Below the pieces are notes generated by a model. The model was not told where the DNA came from, made no database searches, and saw only the letters and a list, made by a program, of their open reading frames with translations. A DNA stretch of 64,000 nt from Limanda limanda (Eukaryota; Chordata; Actinopteri; Pleuronectiformes; Pleuronectidae): NCBI RefSeq assembly GCF_963576545.1, contig NC_083656.1, positions 124,001-188,000 of the forward strand, in the 5' to 3' direction. Shown here piece after piece: positions 11,816-25,460 of the stretch (its first letter is position 1; each line of letters starts with the position of its first letter). A program made the translations under genes and the position numbers.

Positions 11816-13522
11816 TTTAAAAATGAATGACCGACCTTTTACATTTTACTTTGAATCAAATCAATCATTGATAGTTAAGATATGAGTTAATACTTTGTTT
11901 ATGTGTCATATGACTAGATTTTATGACAATGAAAACATTCTTTCTCTAAAGTGTCCTGTTTGATATATTATTAGAAAAAGGGTAAATGTGCAAAAAACAG
12001 GCACATCATCTGTAGACAATTGAAAATGTACTGAGTACAATTTAATGATAAATATCACAGGTTATGACAACACTGAATCACTTATATGTAATGCATACTT
12101 TTAAAGTGTTAACAGCAGTAAACATTTGTTACACAAGACAGAATGAATCCAGGTGAACTGCAGGTTGTACAGTTCCACCAGGACTCATGTCACATTGGTA
12201 AACACTTACCTATGAAGGCTGTGACTGCTGAAGTGGATCCATTCATTCATTCTAGGTCAATAATTTACAAGTCATTTTTTGGGTTAATGTCACTACCACC
12301 TTCAAAAACAGCAGAAATTAAGTAAAAGGTAAGAAACTGAGAATATAGAGAACCAAACACAAAGTTCTGTCATCTCAGAGGAAACTGAAGGTATTTTTTT
12401 AATACCTTCTCATGACATAATTCCTGATGTGAGTCAAAACCCATATTCACCTCTATACCTAACCCGAGGGGGGGGCATCTAGACAATTCTACTAACTCCC
12501 TTGGATCCAAAGTATTATTTGTTTTTATTTGTTTTGTTTCATAATACTGGGACCCAGGAGGGAACTGCCATCATTCATGCATTTGGGTAATGTTTAATGA
12601 AAGAACAGACATATATGTGAATGATAGAATGAACAAAGGTTTCTGTGAGTAAACTTGAAGTTTATGGGTGTTTGCTCTATGAACTTAGATGTTTATGGCT
12701 TCCTCTCTTTCAGTGTCTCTGTGCAAATGGTTCACTGCAGAAGATCCCTCAAGGCGTCTGAGCAGATGGATCCACGGGTCTTTGTCTTGTAAACAAAGAC
12801 AGGGCGTCTGGGACAGAGATGGAGACAGGATGTCTGATCACCCGGCTCAGACATTAGAGAAGCTGGAGGAGGAGCTTGTCATGTATAAGAATCTGATTGC
12901 TCTTTGCTCATTGTACATGCCACATAAGGTGAAGTGTATGGTGAGTCCATCTGCAGATGTAGGAATTACCAAGACATTGACAAATAACATAAACTCTTAC
13001 GGTTAAATACTTCATCTTTATTTCAAACTTTTTACCTAAATAACATGGAGGTAATTTTATCTTCAGTAGTTTACATTTTCTTCAATTCAAAACCCACAGA
13101 CACACCTAGAACCAAACCAGGTTTTCAACAAACAAATATGCACACATTACAATTCATGTTCATGTTGTAGCTTAGACGACAAGTTACTGTAGTGAAGAAA
13201 CAATAAAGAATAGTTTTCTGGTCTGTCTGAGGCAACCAGTCGAATTCATGGTCAGGGTCAACAACAGGTAACAATATGGTTCATTCAGAATTTTTACTGA
13301 CTAAATAGAAAATGTGTCAGAACCAAACGAATGGTTACTGCCGAGGAAGAGAAACTTCTTTTGAGTTTGTGTTTCTTTGCACAGTTAAGGATTTAGACAA
13401 AACAGATGATTATGAACATTATCAATGGACAATTCTACTAAATTCTGTTTATCACACTATCATTAAATAAACATGAATCTTAACACAATAACCATGTGTC
13501 TGTGACTGGGTTTCAGTACATA
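11816..13522. other. Intergenic stretch and 3' flank of racgap1
   Basis: Mostly unique AT-rich sequence. It must hold the racgap1 3' UTR; a TTTATT (AATAAA on the minus strand) lies near 13017. A plus-strand exon-like block at about 12715-12943 is listed separately. Otherwise nothing is recognised. Confidence 0.4.
12715..12943 (+). other. Orphan exon-like open block, unassigned
   Basis: A CTTTCAG acceptor-like site precedes an open frame of about 76 codons (containing KWFTAEDPSRRLSRWIHG and EKLEEELVMYKNLIAL) that ends at AAGTGTATG followed by GTGAGT, a good donor. No neighbouring exon or known domain was recognised; the end has a short charged helical look. It may be a chance frame, part of an unrecognised plus-strand gene, or a pseudogene scrap. 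Confidence 0.2.
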
Positions 13523-15302
13523 TCATTTGAAATATAAAGCGGTTAAAGGCTGAAGTGGGTCCGATTTCACAGGTGATTGGATCAATTGGGTGAAGTGAAG
13601 AACTTCCTTCCTGCTGGAACCCGACCACTGATGAAAGAAAAAAAAAAAAACACAAAACAGAGAAAGTGTAAAGTGTAAACTTCAGTCACTGCTCCAGTGA
13701 TGTGACAGACAGGGTCAATTGGATAACTATTTTATTTGTATTCAAATTAACATCCCTTTAAAAAAACATTTAATATAGATATATAAATTCTCATTAAGTT
13801 CTTTCCACAATTTTGTAGTTAAATCATCATCAGGTGATTAGATATTATCACCAGGATAAGTTATTCTGTTAATCAGTATTTGTTTTGTTTAAACATTAAG
13901 CAGTGAAATTAGGTTAGGGTTAGATCAACTGATCACTGAACAGTTAGTGTTAGCGTCGTGTTCTCTGATTGCTGGATCTGGTTACGTACTTACTACACAT
14001 ATGTTCATATTATTTAATTTACGTACTTACTACACATATATTCATATTATTTTATTTAATATTCCCCACTCCTTCACCCGGTAAACTGCTGCTTTATTTT
14101 GCTATTTTATATGTTATGTTATGTTATTTTTTTTATTTTGTAATGCCCGTCTACTGCGTAGATGTTGCCTGCCAGGTCACAAGAATTTCACTGCTCCGAT
14201 GACGCTGTCATTGGTGCATGTGACAATAGACTTTGATTGGATTGGGTGTGTCGTGGTCTTACGTGTTAGTTAATGGGTTTCTGATCCTTCCTCTCACAGA
14301 TCCTCTGCTTTTATAGTAACTGTTCAACTCTGGAGACGTCAATGGTTGAAACAACGGACCTGAAAGAAAAAAGTCATGAATAAAAACATGGCGACAGACG
14401 TGTGTTCAATGTTTGCTCAAGATCGCACTGACTTTGTGTAAAAACTGAACAGGACATGGTCGACAGTATTCTCTGGACATGTTGACAATAAAAGGACTTA
14501 TGTCACACGACACATCCCTGTGGACGTTTTTGGAAAGTTAAAATCCTCTCCCTTCCTAACCACTATTCCTTGACCCCGATGGAATATACGTAACAAGGTC
14601 AAGGAAAGATGTCAAGGACATTTGCATTGCAAGCATTGTTTTGCTTTCCTCTCCGTCAGTGACCTGGAACATGTCTTTAACTCACTGGGAGTCTTATTGG
14701 TGGAGGATAAGGACGACATTTGATCTGAGTGAACAGCCAGGACACGCCTCCAGTAATCTTCAGGAAGAGACAAGAGTCGACAAATAACCTGTGAGAAATG
14801 ATGTGCACAATGAATTCACACAGTCATGTACATACACGTTAATTTAGTGTTTCAGGTCAGACAATAACATTTGAATGATGATTGTTTACATGTGATTTTC
14901 ATCTTATCTAATTTTTTGTGAGTGCTAAAAGAAAACATTTGCTGTTCGTTCAGTTGAATGAATTTGAGGTGAAAGTGGACACTTACCTTCGGTTGAGTGT
15001 TTGTGTCTCTCAGGATCGTCGTTGCCGACGGTTCAGATATCCCATGACCAACTATAGTTGGTCCAAACACTCTCGCCAAATTATTCTGATCCATCTGACA
15101 CTGAGGGCTCTTTATCACTCTGAAAAGTAAAAAGACACAAGTCAAATTAAAAAGAAATTTAACTTTCTACTTTTGTGAAATAATCAATACTTTATCCCTG
15201 TAAATAATTTCCTGCTAAAGAAAAAGTTTTGTAAAAATCTGTTTCAGTTCAAACTGTTGATGGAGTTCCTCACGGTTCTGTTCTCAGTCTGCTTTTATTC
15301 TG

Positions 15303-15349
<47 letters not shown>

Positions 15350-18300
15350 CATATATGTGTATATTTGAATAATTTATATAATAATTATATAATTATGCTA
15401 GTTCGCATTTCCCAGCATGCATTGTGAAGGGAAAGCTGCTCAACAAGCTTGTATGAACACATTTGTTTTGTAAAACAAAGACAAATATTTTTTTCACACC
15501 GTTTATAAAATTTGCAGCAGTTTTAAGGTGGAATCTTTTCATGTGCTTTAATCAATAAACCTTTATATTCAAAATGAAAACTTTTATTAGTTTTTACTGG
15601 TTCTTCTGCTTCACATACGCTTCAATGACAACTAAATATTCAAGAGTATAAAATGTTTACATTTTAAAGGAAAAATTATTTCATGAATTTGACTGTTTTT
15701 CTTGCATCAGCTCGACACATGTGCTACATTGTGTTAAATGAAACTAAAAAAAAACACTGTCGACATGTCACGTGCCATCAAGAAGAAACCGAAAACTGTT
15801 CGCTGGAAGTTCTTACTTGTGTAAGTGAAGCATGAGGAAAGCCAGAGTGTCTCTGTTGGATTTGGGTAGTTCTGCTATGGTCCGATAAAAGATGGATGAG
15901 CTGTTGTCTTCATCAGACAGCTCTGAAACACAGTGATGAAGAAGAGCTGATCTCACATCAGCTGGAAATAACATAAATAACTTATTTTGTGAAGCACCTT
16001 TTAATACAAACAACAAAGTGCAATACGAAACTCACTAACAATCAGATTAAACACGGTAGAAAAAAAACTTAAAACTTGACTTAAATAAAATGTATTTAAA
16101 TTACAGAGAAAATTATTTTGTATTTAAAAAAAATATTAAGCTACAACTAAGGTTAAAGATATTTGTTAATAATTTAATGTATAGGAATATATTTTTGCAT
16201 GAATACATTTTGGTCTGGATCTCACACTGCTGCAAATTAGATTTCAAACCAAGCCGGAAATATATTTAATATGGATATATGTGTGTATTGATCTCATTGA
16301 TTTTATCGTTGTCAGAACATGTGGAAATATTCCGTGTTCCTACCTGAAGCCTCCATTAAGGTGCGGTGCAGTTTGAACGTCACCAGAGGTTCGTTGAGTT
16401 TCCTCAGAAAGTCTTTGAGAAGTCCACAAACAACATGGACGTCCTGAATGTGACTGAGCATGAGCGACGTTTTCCCCTGAATGAAGCGATCTCTGAGCTC
16501 CTTCACCACCCGGTCGCCGCCAGGGACACGGTACAGACCCCGCTGCAGACAGACAGGGAGGGACACAGATGTGGATTTTTAAACCATCATTTTCACAATG
16601 TACAAAAACGTGATAAATGACATTCATACTTTTCATGGCCAGTGAAAAACTGGAATAACTAGAGACTACAAATGAATCACGTGTCCATAGACCAGCTGTG
16701 GGTCTGTGACAGCAGAGATCCTCTGTCCCCACATCAGCCTGAAACTCTCCAGCTCACAAGCTTTACAAAAACTAAAATCTATAAAAAGTCTGAATTTCAC
16801 CAACAATTGAACCGCATCAACGTTAAGTTCTTCTTCCACTTTTCTTTTCCGGCTCAAATACACCGACATCTTTGCCTAAACTATAATCAAATTTAAAAGC
16901 TGGCACATGTGTTTTCTCTGGCAAGGGTAATTAAAACCACAAATAAAAGCCTGCTTTGTGAAAACTCGCAAAACCACTGAGTGAATACGTCCACTTTTCA
17001 ATTAAGGGTGAGGTTTAACTCACCAATTTCCAAGCATCATGTAAACCTGCCCCACAGATCCTACGTACCCCGAGACCAACGGCAATACACAGACGGCACT
17101 GGTGGAAACAACCCCAACCCGCTTTTGTCCACAGAGGCGGCAAAATTAATGAAAATGTAAAGTTCAATGTAGGGGCTTTAATCTGATCTAATCTACAATT
17201 TTGAATAACGTTAACTCACCTCCTGCAGGCCACGCCTTTCAATCTCTGTCACACACTCTTGGATTAACCGAGGTATTCTGGGATGAGTCACCGGAGCAAA
17301 ACTTTCCAACGAATCCTGAAAAAAAAAAATCAAATCTGTCTTTAGCTTTTTCTTTAGTTTTTTGATTCAGTTGGAGGTCTGGAATTATTTGGAATGTTAA
17401 TCTGGAGGTTTAATCCAGATATTGATCCTCCAGGTTCTAGTCTTGAAATTGTATCTAGAATATTAATCTGGGGGTTTACACTGACACATTAATACGGATG
17501 TTTTATCTAGAGGTTTAACCTGGAGGTTTAATCTGAAGGTTTAATCTGGAGCATTATTGTGGAGTGTTAACGTGGAGGTTAGATCTGGAGATTGATTCTG
17601 CAGGTTTAAATCTAGAGGTGCATGTCAAACTTTAATCAGATAATCTGTGAAACTGTCACAGTAAAAATTCTGTCCCTCTCTCTGGTTCATCTTGTCTGAA
17701 TGTGGCTGAAATCCATTTGGGTTAATCTTAACGTGGTAGAAATATAAAAGTGACAAACCATCGGAGCTGAAGCTCCTGCGGCGGTGGCCGAGCAGCCATT
17801 CATTAATTTCTGTTTGCACTCTGGATGAGCGACCAGGCGACAGTTTCTACACTTCACAGCCATCTTCCCAAAGCGGATCCTCTTACCACACGGCGAGCAG
17901 GTCTCGGGTCGGATCACCTGCAGGGTTAGGGATGGGGGGGTGAATCACAGCAGCAGGTCAGGGTCGGTGGCTCAGTGACCTCGATGTTCATCGTGCATCT
18001 TAGTGATTGATTTTATGATGATACCGTTTTAGAAAGAAAAACATGTTTCTGGGTTTTTTCAGCTCTGTAGTTGTGAAGTGAAGTGACTAACGAACGATCT
18101 TCAGATTCAGGCTTCGTCTCTTCAGAGGGACACCACACCGATGTTTGATCTGACGAATAATCAACACATCAGTTTTTATTCATCCTTATATATTATAGTT
18201 ATTATTGTCACTTCCAACTGTCTTCAGTAAAAAGAGGAACCTTCATCAACTGTCAGAAAAATATTAGAAATCAAATCAATGATGTTTTTATTTTCCAAGT

Positions 18301-20978
18301 ATTTCTTTGTGAATAAAAAGGTTAATCTACAAATATGCTCTATTTTAGTTCTTTTGTTCTTCAATGCACTGAGGAAAACATGACTATAAACCCTGGATGA
18401 GACTAAATTAAGCATTGGGAAGGTGAATTGACTGATATGAACATTAATAATAAAACATATAATATTATGATAAAAAGATATTCACCTCCAACCACTGAAC
18501 ATTCCTGACTGTCGCTCTGTGCTGGACGTTCAGGGGATTCCTGAGAGATTCCTACGACCATGTGAATCTGACCTCCAGTGTCCGGAGTCGTCACCGACGC
18601 CTTCACGATCGCCTCGACCTCCTGAGTCACAAAAATACTCACCTTCACACTTTTAATGTCAACATTTAAAATACAAACAACTGAACAGAACAACTTCTCC
18701 ACATGTTCTGATTCAACATTAACTTCTTAGTGTTTTTATCTCCTTCTGTTTTCTATGAAGTATCCTCTGTGATAAATATCTATAAATACATCTGTTAGTT
18801 CTTTAATTTATTGGTCATTGACTGATTATCAAATTAACCATCAAGTAATTGTATTGATCCGTTCACCTTCTCTAAAGATTTCCTCTCGAGCAGCTCTGAG
18901 GACACGTTACTGCCTCTTCGTCGCTTCAGGACAGTAACGCCAACACCAGGTCCCATCGAGGACCGCTGCATAGAAGCAAGAGAACATCAAGTGTCAGAGC
19001 GTCTGGCATCAGGGGACCCCCGGGGGGTGGCGGGGGGCATCAGGGGACCCCCGGGGGGCATCAGGGGACCCCCGGGGGGTGCCGGGGGGCATCAGGGGAC
19101 CCCCGGGGGGCATCAGGGGACAACCGGGGGGCGTCAGGGGACCCCCGGGGGGTGCCGGGGGGCATCAGGGGACCCCCGGGGGGCATCAGGGGACAACCGG
19201 GGGGCGTCAGGGGACGTCAGGGGACAGACTCACCCTTTTTTCTCTGACTCGAGATCTCAGAGGTTTAACCACAGTCGAGTCCAAATCCTAAAAAATATTA
19301 AAACAAACTTATTAACAAACTATTCAAATATTCAAATCAGGGAACACATTTTAAACTGTACAGAATTTACATCATTCATACATAAATGAATTTATCTGCA
19401 TCGATAAACGAGGAAGTTCACACGATTTATTCTACATTAACTCATCTTAAAAGGTTTTTATGTTTTAATAGAAACACTCAGTTTTAACTTTTCTACAGTA
19501 ACTTTTCTGTTTGAGCGGTTTTAAATACAAACGCCTAATTTGAATTAAAAAAATATTCAATCTTAACATTCAAACTTTATCACATAATTTCCTGACGTGT
19601 TGAAAAACATGTTCGTACCACGTCATCATCTGTCCGATCGTAGCTGATGTCAGAGTGAGACAAGAACGACGACTCATCAATCACCGACAACCTGAAGAGA
19701 CAAATCCACTCATTATTAGGAACATCAATCAAAGCTACTGAGGAATTGTTTCCCTCTTCCCTTTGTTTAATCTTTAATATTTTAGTGAACTTTCCTTTTG
19801 CTGCTCCGCTGCTGAGTCACGTTTCCTCCTCTGTGTTCGAACGTCACTAACAGAGATTTCTGCTCGTCGTTCAGACACGAACTCGATTTACTGTCGTGGA
19901 CGAGGATATCGCACATGAGCTGCATCTGCCGCTGCTGTGAACCAGAGATTAGAACAAATCACGTTCAACAAATTAGTTTAAAATCAGATCATATTCGATC
20001 AAAATAAATCAGATTAGATTACACTAGATTAGATCAAATAGCAACAGATATGATCATTGATTTAAGACTATTGAGTTGTGTTTCCTGTTTGAATTTTGGA
20101 ATACTGTATCCTGTCTGCATCACAAATTTACCTTTGGGTTCTAATAAAGAAACCTTGAAATAAGATTAAATCAAATCAGGTTAAACAGGATAACACCTTG
20201 ACAACTCTAAGTCGGACTTATGTCCTGACGAAATGTAAAATAAGTTTGTCCTCCTCCTGTGACAGCTCACCAAATACTGGTAGTCAGCCTCCATCTTGTA
20301 ACGTTTCTTCATCTCCACATCCAGTTGATTACGAGCGTGTTTTAGTTTCACCTCCAGAGCAGCTTTGGCCACATCAGACTTTACCAGCAGCTCTTTGTAT
20401 TTCTTCAGCTCCGCCTCAGCCAACATCCATCGCTTCTTCACTGCCTCAAAGTTCCTCACCACTTCAACCATCTCTGGGGAAAAAAACATCTCCATCATGA
20501 CTCGATCCATTAATCTGCCTCTTCTTCATCACATCAAAGATCCTCACCAACTTCTATTACTCTCACTATTATTATTATAAATCAAACAGTAAACAGATGA
20601 AAGAAAAAAAGTCAAAGAAGATGACAAGAAATGTTTTCCTTGTGAGGGGTATTTAGCTGCAACATGACACTTCACCACTAGATGTCACTACATTCTACAC
20701 AGTGAACCTGTAACAGCTGTTTTTATTTATTCACTTTAGGAATCGATTCATCTCTTGTTTGTTTAAATCATTATTTAAATTTCTATTGGTTTTATTCAAA
20801 AATGTTTTAAACAATAGTTTTTTCTGCACCACAGAATTAAATCCAGCTGAACGTGTTAAACTGGTTGAGCTGGTTTATATCGGATTAAATTGGTTAAATG
20901 TGTGTGAACAGTTTTACCGTTGTCGTGAACCAGACCCAGAGCAAGAAGCTCCTCCACGATGACCTGAGACTCCCCCAT
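13523..20978 (-). CDS. racgap1: Rac GTPase-activating protein 1-like (MgcRacGAP/CYK-4)
   Basis: The GTPase-activating half of centralspindlin: with KIF23 it organises the spindle midzone and controls RhoA/Rac in cytokinesis. Sixteen exons join: 20978-20918, 20473-20271, 19934-19795, 19691-19619, 19287-19234, 18965-18867, 18621-18486, 18149-18025, 17917-17759, 17315-17220, 16542-16344, 15922-15817, 15119-14987, 14788-14686, 14359-14298, 13627-13523, giving 617 codons (human protein 632). Residues about 30-90 are a coiled coil (VKLKHARNQLDVEMKKRYKM). A C1 zinc finger follows at about 291-340, its first histidine in HVFLSKT and cysteines in CSPCGKRIRFGK and CRNCRLVAHPEC. RhoGAP spans about 365-530, with the arginine finger in GLYRVPG, then LLKDFLRKLNEPL and NLARVFGPTIV. 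The N-terminal third is divergent, so a lineage paralogue is possible. Exon 3 lacks a GT donor (see findings). Confidence 0.88.
13960..14240 (+). mobile_element. LINE 3'-end fragment in the last racgap1 intron
   Basis: The text CACAAGAATTTCACTGCTCC, followed by a TTGATTGGATTGG tail, resembles the 3' untranslated end of fish LINEs. It lies on the plus strand, opposite to the gene. Two copies of an ACGTACTTACTACACATAT block (about 13983 and 14021) precede it. Confidence 0.5.
15303..15347. repeat. (TA)n microsatellite
   Basis: A TA run of about 22 units inside a racgap1 intron, surrounded by further AT-rich sequence. Confidence 0.9.
19008..19225. repeat. G-rich minisatellite filling racgap1 intron 5
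   Basis: Tandem blocks built from CATCAGGGGACCCCCGGGG and GGTGCCGGGGGG variants. The intron runs from 18966 to 19233, so the array occupies most of it and begins a few bases from the exon 5 donor. The plus-strand frame across it (Gly/Pro/Arg-rich) is a repeat artefact. Confidence 0.85.
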
Positions 20979-22088
20979 CACCACCAGAGGTCTAATCAAT
21001 ACACAGTGATAATCAATACATGGTGAGCATATCAATCTGATAATCAGACAGGAAAGATTTAAAATAAAAAACATTTTGAGGCACCACCCCCTGACCTCTG
21101 ACCTCATGACCTCTGACCAGGGTTCAAATTTTCTTTTTGTCTCTAAGGTGGTGTGATGGCCGCACCAGCAACAACACATGCTGAGACTCAGTAACATGGT
21201 GGTAACTTCCTAATTTGCTTAGTTCTTTTTACACACACACACCCACCCTTCATCTATTAAATAACTGGACACATTTTGATTTCAAACAATGTACTTTTAT
21301 TTATTACAAATTTTCTTTCTGTTATAAATAATTACATTTTCTTTGAGTTACCAGTTCCTGGGGTTTGTGGCTGGAGTCATCTGGCCATTCAGCAACAGGA
21401 GGCCCAGCTGCAGCAGGCAACCTTAAATGGGGTTGCGTACTAATTGGACTGCACCATGTATCGTGTTATCATAGGGAAGGACATCATTTCATTATCTTGA
21501 TTTGTAGTTGTTAAATCCTTGATTATTGTTTGATATTTATATTTAGTTAATTTCCCTTAGTTAATATTATATGGTCTTGTACTGGGGGTTATGTTGTGGC
21601 TGTAGTTTGTTTTCAATGTTAGTATGTTTAAGTCTATACCCCTCTTTGATTTTGAGTGGCTTGACCAGCCATCATATATGTTCCCCCATCTCAGTTGAGT
21701 GGGGCCTTTCTTTTTTGTGATGCTGTTAACTGGTCTCCAGCAGTTACAGGAGGCTAGTGTAAGAAATTGACGATTTGTGAAATTTATCTTTTTGGCACTT
21801 TGTTAAGGAAACCAAATTAATAAACAACTTTTTTTTTCAAGAAACCTTGTGGCTCTCTAGTCTTTCTGCTCGGTCCCTGACAGGTGGTCTCTCTCTCATA
21901 AAAAAGTTGGCGCACCGCGCACATAGCTAACCAAGGCTATACAATGAAATAGCCTAGGCGCGAGCATCGCTTTTGCGCACGGTAGGCATAGGCTGTATAT
22001 AACTTGACACACGCACACAACAGACAGAGACATTTTTGTACAGAAATTGATTTATTTTAATTAATTCCAATATATTATTGGTTGTAAT

Positions 22089-22953
22089 CAGGGCTGCAAC
22101 TAACGACAATTCTGATAGTCGATTAGTCACCGATTATTGAAACGATTAATTGACTAATCGGATTATGAATGACACAAATTCTCAATTGCTCTTATATAGC
22201 AAACAGCTTTTAAATTTAGCTTGAGGTTGTTCGAGGCATGTGATGACTGAAAATAAAGACAATAAAGATCGATACTTCATTAAAAAAAAAGTCTTTTAAT
22301 AAACTTTGCTGCATATAAGTGTACTGTTGACACAAAAGCAAAGAAAAATCTAGTTTTTGCCCATTTAAAACCATGGACAGGCAAAGTGCTAATAAAAAAA
22401 AAAAAATTTAAAATCAAGTATCCATTTTTCCTGTTAACAAAAATGAAAATGAAAATAACAGCAATATAAACATCCACAAACCAAACTACAGTCTTCTTCG
22501 GACTAAATAATTGTGATCAAAAAATGACGTTTGTCAGGCAATACAACGCTTTTAAACTCGTTAAAAAAAAGTTTAAACCATATTTTTGAAATGGATTCTA
22601 GGCACAGGACGTTTATATAGCAAGCTAGCTAACAGGCTAGCTTACACGCTATCTTACAGAGGCGAGTCCGCATCGTCTCCGTTACGATGTCACACGTGCC
22701 TTCTCCTCACGTGCACGTGTCCTGCTTCCATGGAGAGCAGGTCCGCCGTACAGATATTACAGGTAGTTTTTATCGGGTCATGTTTAGAGTGAAGTTCTCC
22801 CGAATTTGTGTCTTCCTGGTACGAGATGGAACGGACGCCGCCATTGGTCCATGTTCTGTCGCTATTGCACATGCGCGACTTTCGAGTAAATTCGTCGCCG
22901 ACTATTTTTGTCATCGTTTTTGTCGAGGACATCGACTAATCGTTGCACCCCTA
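22089..22953. mobile_element. hAT-like non-autonomous element
   Basis: The left end CAGGGCTGCAACTAACGA (22089) and the right end ATCGACTAATCGTTGCACCC (to about 22953) are imperfect inverted repeats of the CAGGGNTGCAACTAACGAT type seen in fish hAT elements. There is no transposase frame. No convincing target duplication remains. Confidence 0.6.
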
Positions 22954-25039
22954 CTTCAGATATGAGAGACCCCCTCAGATTTTTGACTTTGTTGTTTCAT
23001 GGGAGCTAGTCCTCACTCTCTGGGAGCTCGGCTCCCTCTGGCTCCAACGTAATTTGAACACTGCCTCTGACCCTCTTGTAATTTAATAAACAACAGACAA
23101 AGAACACTAACAAAACGATAAATCAAACAACAAGCAAAGACAAAAATACAACAACAAACTAACTTGAACAAAGAAGAAACTCACATGTGGTCAGGTTCTG
23201 TTTCTGCCAATCACAGAACAATGAATGAACTCACTGTGACACAGCAGCTGCTATTCTCCTTAAATCAGCTGAGTCTGTGACCACGTGATTATTTATTCTT
23301 GTTTATAGCATTTCACAACCATTGTTTGGTGCATTACTGCCACCTTCTGTTCTGGAGTATGCATGAGAAAATAAAAGTCTAATAAATATTAAAAATCCCG
23401 ATTTTTCAGTTTCCTGTTTACAGTATTAGTAAATAATTTACGTAAATCTTTTCTCTCGTCTTCATAAACATTTACTTATTTCAGAGTAAAAAAATGTGAG
23501 TATATATTTAAATAAAATATAGTAAAATTCTACAGCCGGGAATCAAACTCTTGACATGGTGAGTAAATTACCTGAACCACAGATGCTTCTACCTTCAAGC
23601 TGAAGTTCGGTGCATGCTACAATAATTCAGTTGCTTGTTCTCTGAGTAAAATTGTGTTTTTCACTTTGCTCAAGATTTACTTTAAATTTAACTAATGAGA
23701 TAACTCGTTGCTTTGATATAATAGAAATTCTAAAAATAAACCTGAAAAGTGCAAACATGTCAATCAGTGAAGATGCAGAACAAACAATGAACGTGGATTA
23801 TTACTTAATGAATCAACATAGATACTTGATAAAAACAGACGTGTCACTCTGGGGGGTTTTCTCTCCTTTATTCATGCAACTCTCATCACAAATGGAAGTC
23901 GTTTCACAATCACTGCACAATAGATACAGAGCAGTCACCATAGTAACCCCTCTTTAGATACACAACGACACAGGAAGACATTCGCCGTGTTGGAGCCACA
24001 CCTGTAATCCAGCTGTTCCTATGTTTCAACTCTAATCCAGCTGTTCTCATGTTCAAACATCTGTCTGAACATCTCCTGGAAAGAAGAACAGGATTTACAG
24101 AAAGGTTGGCCAAAACAAGATGTTGTTACCATAGCAACAACATGGCAACACGGCGACTATGACAATGATCACTGATGCTAAAACTGCAGGATATAAACAC
24201 TGTAGAAAATTACAAAATGATCATGTTATAAAATGAAGTGTTTAACAAATCAAACACACTGTAAAAAAAATCCCTTCAGAGGTCAGAGGTCAAAGAAGTA
24301 GGTTAGGGTTCAGAGGTCAACATCAAACTCTAGCAATGGTCTACAGTCAATAGTTACTTTAGTTACTTCAACCACAGTTAAAAAGTGTGGATTGTGGGGG
24401 GATGAGGATATTAGTTTGGTTTGGATTCTTCTGGGGGTGGAGTCATTATATGATGTCACGTTGGAATCATAAAGGGGCGTGGCTTAGATGGGAATTCTAT
24501 TGACAGTAGCGGGTATCAATGGATTAATTAGCACCATTTACAGTCACATGATGTCTAACTTAATTCAAACTGATCAGTTCAATAAAAATAAATATGTACT
24601 GGGTTCACCCTGTTGGGACAAAGAACCTGGAGTCAGTCCACCCACTAGAAACACTGGGAGGACTGAGGATGTCACCACAGAGGATTCTAAACGTCTCACA
24701 GGGAAAGAATTAAACTAAACAAACAGAAATGAGACTGAAACATTCTGAAACATCTGGAGAAACAGCCACTGCAGGTAACAGAGTAATCACACTTTATTAA
24801 TATTAAACAAACATTTTAAATCCTCAATGTGAAACTGTTCTGATGATATTTCTGCAGATGAAGTTAAATAAACTAAAGAAGAATGTTCTGGAATATTCAG
24901 GGTTTTGACTTCTAATAATAATATTACTTATACTAATATTAATACTAATATTACAGTTACTGTCTAACTCTAACCCAAGATGAGAGGAAGTTTTTTAGAG
25001 CTCTCATTTAAAGAAATGTATCAAAAAACACAAAGTTCT

Positions 25040-25460
25040 GTTTGAAGGATTAGGGTGTAGTTCTAGTTGTATGATATAATACTAGCTGTAGGACGTAGGA
25101 CTAAATGTATGATATCGTACTAGATGTAATGTGAAGTACTAGTTGTAGGTTTTACTTGTTGTATGGTGTAGTACTAGTTCTATGACATAGTACTAGCTGT
25201 AGACTTCAGTTCTAACAGTCAATTTTAGTATTTGTTGTATGGTGTTGTACTACTTGCAAGGTGTAGTACTAGTTGTAGGTTGTATAAATCATTGTCAGAT
25301 TTAGTACTAGTTGTAATGTATGGTATTAGTTGTAGGTATAGTGCTGGTTGAAGATTGTAGTATTTTTTGTTCTGGTGAAGTACTAGTTGCAGGGTCTAGC
25401 AGTAGGGTGAAGCACTAATCATAGGGTATTGTTGTATAGTTGTAAGATTTGTAAGGTTGC
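25040..25460. repeat. Degenerate tandem repeat (GTAGTACTAGTTGTAGG-type)
   Basis: Imperfect repeats of GTAGTACTAGTTGTAGG and variants spaced roughly 20-40 bp apart, just downstream of the last dpysl4 exon and probably within its 3' transcribed region. Confidence 0.6.

Noticed and set aside
17983..18001. A possible 19-nt microexon (ATGCACGATG...) supplying the first C1-domain histidine of racgap1
   Set aside because: Its phase does not fit the next exon and it reads into a stop; the histidine is instead supplied in phase by HVFLSKT at the end of exon 8 (18149-18025).
18991..19389. 132-codon Gly/Pro/Arg-rich plus-strand frame resembling collagen
   Set aside because: It spans the G-rich minisatellite of racgap1 intron 5 and runs antisense through exon 5; it is a repeat artefact.
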